Both the position numbers and the translations under genes were made by a program. The notes under the pieces were generated by a model, which saw nothing but the letters and a program-made list of their open reading frames with translations, ran no database searches and was not told the DNA's origin. Positions 5,391 to 6,849 of a stretch of DNA of 6,849 nucleotides are shown one piece after another. Source of the stretch: Chlamydiota bacterium (GTDB taxonomy: Bacteria > Chlamydiota > Chlamydiia > Chlamydiales > Criblamydiaceae); contig JAJFMC010000296.1 of NCBI GenBank assembly GCA_021772365.1, forward strand, positions 1 to 6,849, in the 5' to 3' direction. Numbering within the stretch: the first letter of the stretch is position 1; every line of letters begins with the position of its first letter.

Positions 5391-6440
5391 TTAAAGAACG
5401 GGTACGACATTGAAATCTTTGATGAGCTGTTCACGTCCCTCTCGGGTTGTCGCAACAGCTTCATAGTGATAATTCCCGATATTGACGATGACTCGCAGGT
5501 TATCGGGTGTTGGATCAGGTGCATCGCGACCATCTTCATCACTGGATTTTGAGTAGATTGATCCTAAAAGCCCACCAGAATCGGGGTCTCTTTTCAAGAC
5601 TAAAATAGGCTTATTTTGCGAGCCATCTCGTTTACCTTGTGCTCCTACAAGATAACGTATTTCTGCATCGGTTGCCCAAGTGGAAGTATTCGAATGCACC
5701 GCAGCTCTTCCAACACTTCCTTGACTCTTCATATAATCTACAGTTGTTCTTCTGAGTACCAAATGTCTTTTTTCAGCATCAGCCAAATCATCAGGAACGT
5801 TTCCTTTTGCAAGAATTTCGTCGTTAATAGAAACCGCTTTATAAAAACACGCTCCACCGCCACCAGTTCGTAAAGTTTTTGCTCCATATGGTGCTAGTAA
5901 CTCATTGACAGGTGACAGCTTCTCTTCAAGAGGTATAGCACTTTGTTCTAAGTGAAGAATGCTGTATATTTCTACGTCTGATATTAACATATCGGCCTCT
6001 ACCAACTTACTCTGGTCTAAGTCAGATGCCTGCACAATACCCGAAACAATTGAATCAGCTTTTCTGGATTCTACAGCCTTGAATTTGCTGAATTCAGCAG
6101 TCGTTTTTTTGATATTCTCTGAGAATTGTCCAGTCTTTACTTTTCCTGATACGGATTTTACAGAAGCATCCAAGTATTTTTCGTAAGTCGCTTTAATTTC
6201 TATGGGTGTTGTATCATTTTCGATTCCCTGATTCATAATGACTTCATTGGCAAGAACGATAATATTCAATAATTCGGTGGTTTCAGCCTTTGAAACTTCT
6301 TTACCCAATAAACTCTTTGCGTTGGCTTTGATTTGCTCGATTTGCTTTAAATTCGATTTGGGGTTGTCCAACGCTGCTGCCAGCTGGAAGCCTAACGCGC
6401 TATTTTGGTGATCATTTAAACCTGTTGAACCTAATGACAT
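5391..6440 (-). CDS. OTU-like cysteine protease, putative effector
   Basis: The C-terminal half carries an OTU-type cysteine protease (deubiquitinase) signature. A glycine run leads into C-F-Y-K-A-V-S with the presumed nucleophile Cys198, corresponding to D-G-x-C-[LF]-[FY]-R-[AS]. It is followed by a helix with LRRTTVDYM (229-237), WATDAEIRYL (255-264), a strand KPILVLKRD (277-285), and N-Y-H-Y-E-A-V (323-329) with presumed catalytic His325. The usual Asp three residues before the Cys is Gly195. Residues 1-180 look helical and hydrophilic and match nothing I recognise; there is no obvious signal peptide or membrane segment. In intracellular bacteria such proteins are often secreted effectors that cut host ubiquitin, but secretion and substrate are inference here. 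The start is supported by AGGAGAGG 6 nt upstream. It appears to be a single-gene unit with its own promoter and a 3' hairpin. Confidence 0.75.
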   Translation of the reverse strand: MSLGSTGLNDHQNSALGFQLAAALDNPKSNLKQIEQIKANAKSLLGKEVSKAETTELLNIIVLANEVIMNQGIENDTTPIEIKATYEKYLDASVKSVSGKVKTGQFSENIKKTTAEFSKFKAVESRKADSIVSGIVQASDLDQSKLVEADMLISDVEIYSILHLEQSAIPLEEKLSPVNELLAPYGAKTLRTGGGGACFYKAVSINDEILAKGNVPDDLADAEKRHLVLRRTTVDYMKSQGSVGRAAVHSNTSTWATDAEIRYLVGAQGKRDGSQNKPILVLKRDPDSGGLLGSIYSKSSDEDGRDAPDPTPDNLRVIVNIGNYHYEAVATTREGREQLIKDFNVVPVL

Positions 6441-6466
6441 TACAAACCTCTCCTATTTATATTACA

Positions 6467-6475
6467 ATTATAACA
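6467..6475 (-). promoter_or_regulatory. Extended -10 promoter of the OTU-like gene
   Basis: The minus strand reads TG-T-TATAAT (6475-6467), a perfect -10 hexamer with the extended -10 TG; no good -35 is placed 16-18 bp upstream. An ACAAT/ATTGT inverted repeat (6464-6468, 6475-6479) flanks it, which may be chance. Transcription would begin about 20 nt before the start codon. Confidence 0.5.
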
Positions 6476-6569
6476 TTGTTAGAACAAGACAAGATAAAGT
6501 ATTTGCAATGTTTTCTTTAAATACACAGATCTATACGAATATCCTCCACCAATTGAACATTAAATGATG

Positions 6570-6849
6570 TTAACTAGGGAGGTAGACGATACCTAGGGAT
6601 ATGAGGATGACAGCAATAATACCTGCAATAGACGAAGCGGCAAATACCACCGATCCTACTTTGAAGGCACCTTTACGAACGGCCTCTTCCTGATCAGGCC
6701 CTCGCAATCGACCGATATAAATTGCGAGTTCTCTAATAGCAGAACCTAGGAAAATCGCTGCTGACATCTCAAAAGGTAGGAGCATGGCGATCCCTAAAGC
6801 AAATGCTGAAGGGGTAAACGCTTGTGTACGCTTTCCAGTTTCAAGAACA
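6570..6849 (-). CDS. OPT-family oligopeptide transporter, C-terminal end (cut by window edge)
   Basis: The open frame runs to the window edge, so the last 92 or so residues of a longer protein are visible; an internal Met at 6785 is not the real start. The sequence contains FTPSAFALGIAMLLPFEMSA then AIFLGSAIREL, which fits the OPT family's conserved final region (PS-x-x-A-x-G-I-x-M-x-LPF, then IFLG). A polar cytoplasmic loop with IGRLRGPDQEEAVRKG follows, then a last membrane segment VGSVVFAASSIAGIIAVIL. Two membrane helices are seen. OPT proteins import short peptides (or metal chelates) across the inner membrane, plausible for an amino-acid scavenging organism. The family call rests on motif resemblance in a fragment. 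Confidence 0.7.
   Translation of the reverse strand, partial: VLETGKRTQAFTPSAFALGIAMLLPFEMSAAIFLGSAIRELAIYIGRLRGPDQEEAVRKGAFKVGSVVFAASSIAGIIAVILISLGIVYLPS

Noticed and set aside
6531..6560. Minus-strand 9-codon ORF MFNWWRIFV with tandem Trp, resembling a trp leader peptide
   Set aside because: No ribosome binding site, no following terminator/antiterminator pair, and the next gene downstream is the OTU-like one, not a trp gene. It also lies upstream of that gene's promoter.

Overview
The window carries most of a tryptophan biosynthesis operon on the minus strand, followed further upstream (higher coordinates) by three unrelated minus-strand genes. Every supported gene is on the minus strand, so transcription runs from right to left. 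From high to low coordinates the order is: the C-terminal end of an OPT-type oligopeptide transporter (cut by the window edge), a 349-residue protein with an OTU-type cysteine protease signature, a histidine-phosphatase (phosphoglycerate-mutase-like) enzyme, a large near-perfect inverted repeat, then trpR-trpE-trpG-trpD-trpC-trpF. trpF runs off the left edge after 82 codons, and trpB and trpA are not in view.

The organism is probably an obligate intracellular bacterium of the phylum Chlamydiae, outside the classical Chlamydia genus. This is an inference from three things. TrpR heads the operon and its sequence closely resembles what I recall of chlamydial TrpR (GW near the N-terminus, a D-x-ASRY stretch, GVSI-x-x-ITRGSNA-x-K). 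trpR is co-transcribed with the structural genes, as in Chlamydia caviae and C. felis. An OTU-like protein, a class used as secreted effectors by intracellular bacteria, lies nearby. A gammaproteobacterial intracellular lineage cannot be excluded without a search. Unlike the known Chlamydia operons, this one also has trpE and trpG, so it could make anthranilate from chorismate and glutamine.

The trp genes form a tight transcription unit. A 42-nt gap separates trpR from trpE; trpE/trpG and trpC/trpF overlap by the ATGA type; trpG/trpD overlap by 20 nt; and trpC follows trpD by 10 nt with its ribosome binding site spanning the trpD stop. A sigma70-like promoter just upstream of trpR overlaps a half-site resembling the E. 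coli trp operator and a 6+6 bp palindrome, so the operon is probably autoregulated by TrpR with tryptophan as co-repressor. The leader is too short for a classical attenuator. The visible biosynthetic enzymes (about 1,300 residues) contain no tryptophan at all, while the 95-residue repressor has three, including a tandem pair at residues 9-10.

The 358-nt gap between the phosphatase and trpR holds the promoter/operator on one side and a 52-bp-arm inverted repeat on the other, the most striking non-coding structure here. The most interesting protein is the OTU-like one: it keeps the Cys and His signature but has Gly in place of the usual Asp three residues before the cysteine, and its N-terminal half matches nothing I recognise.
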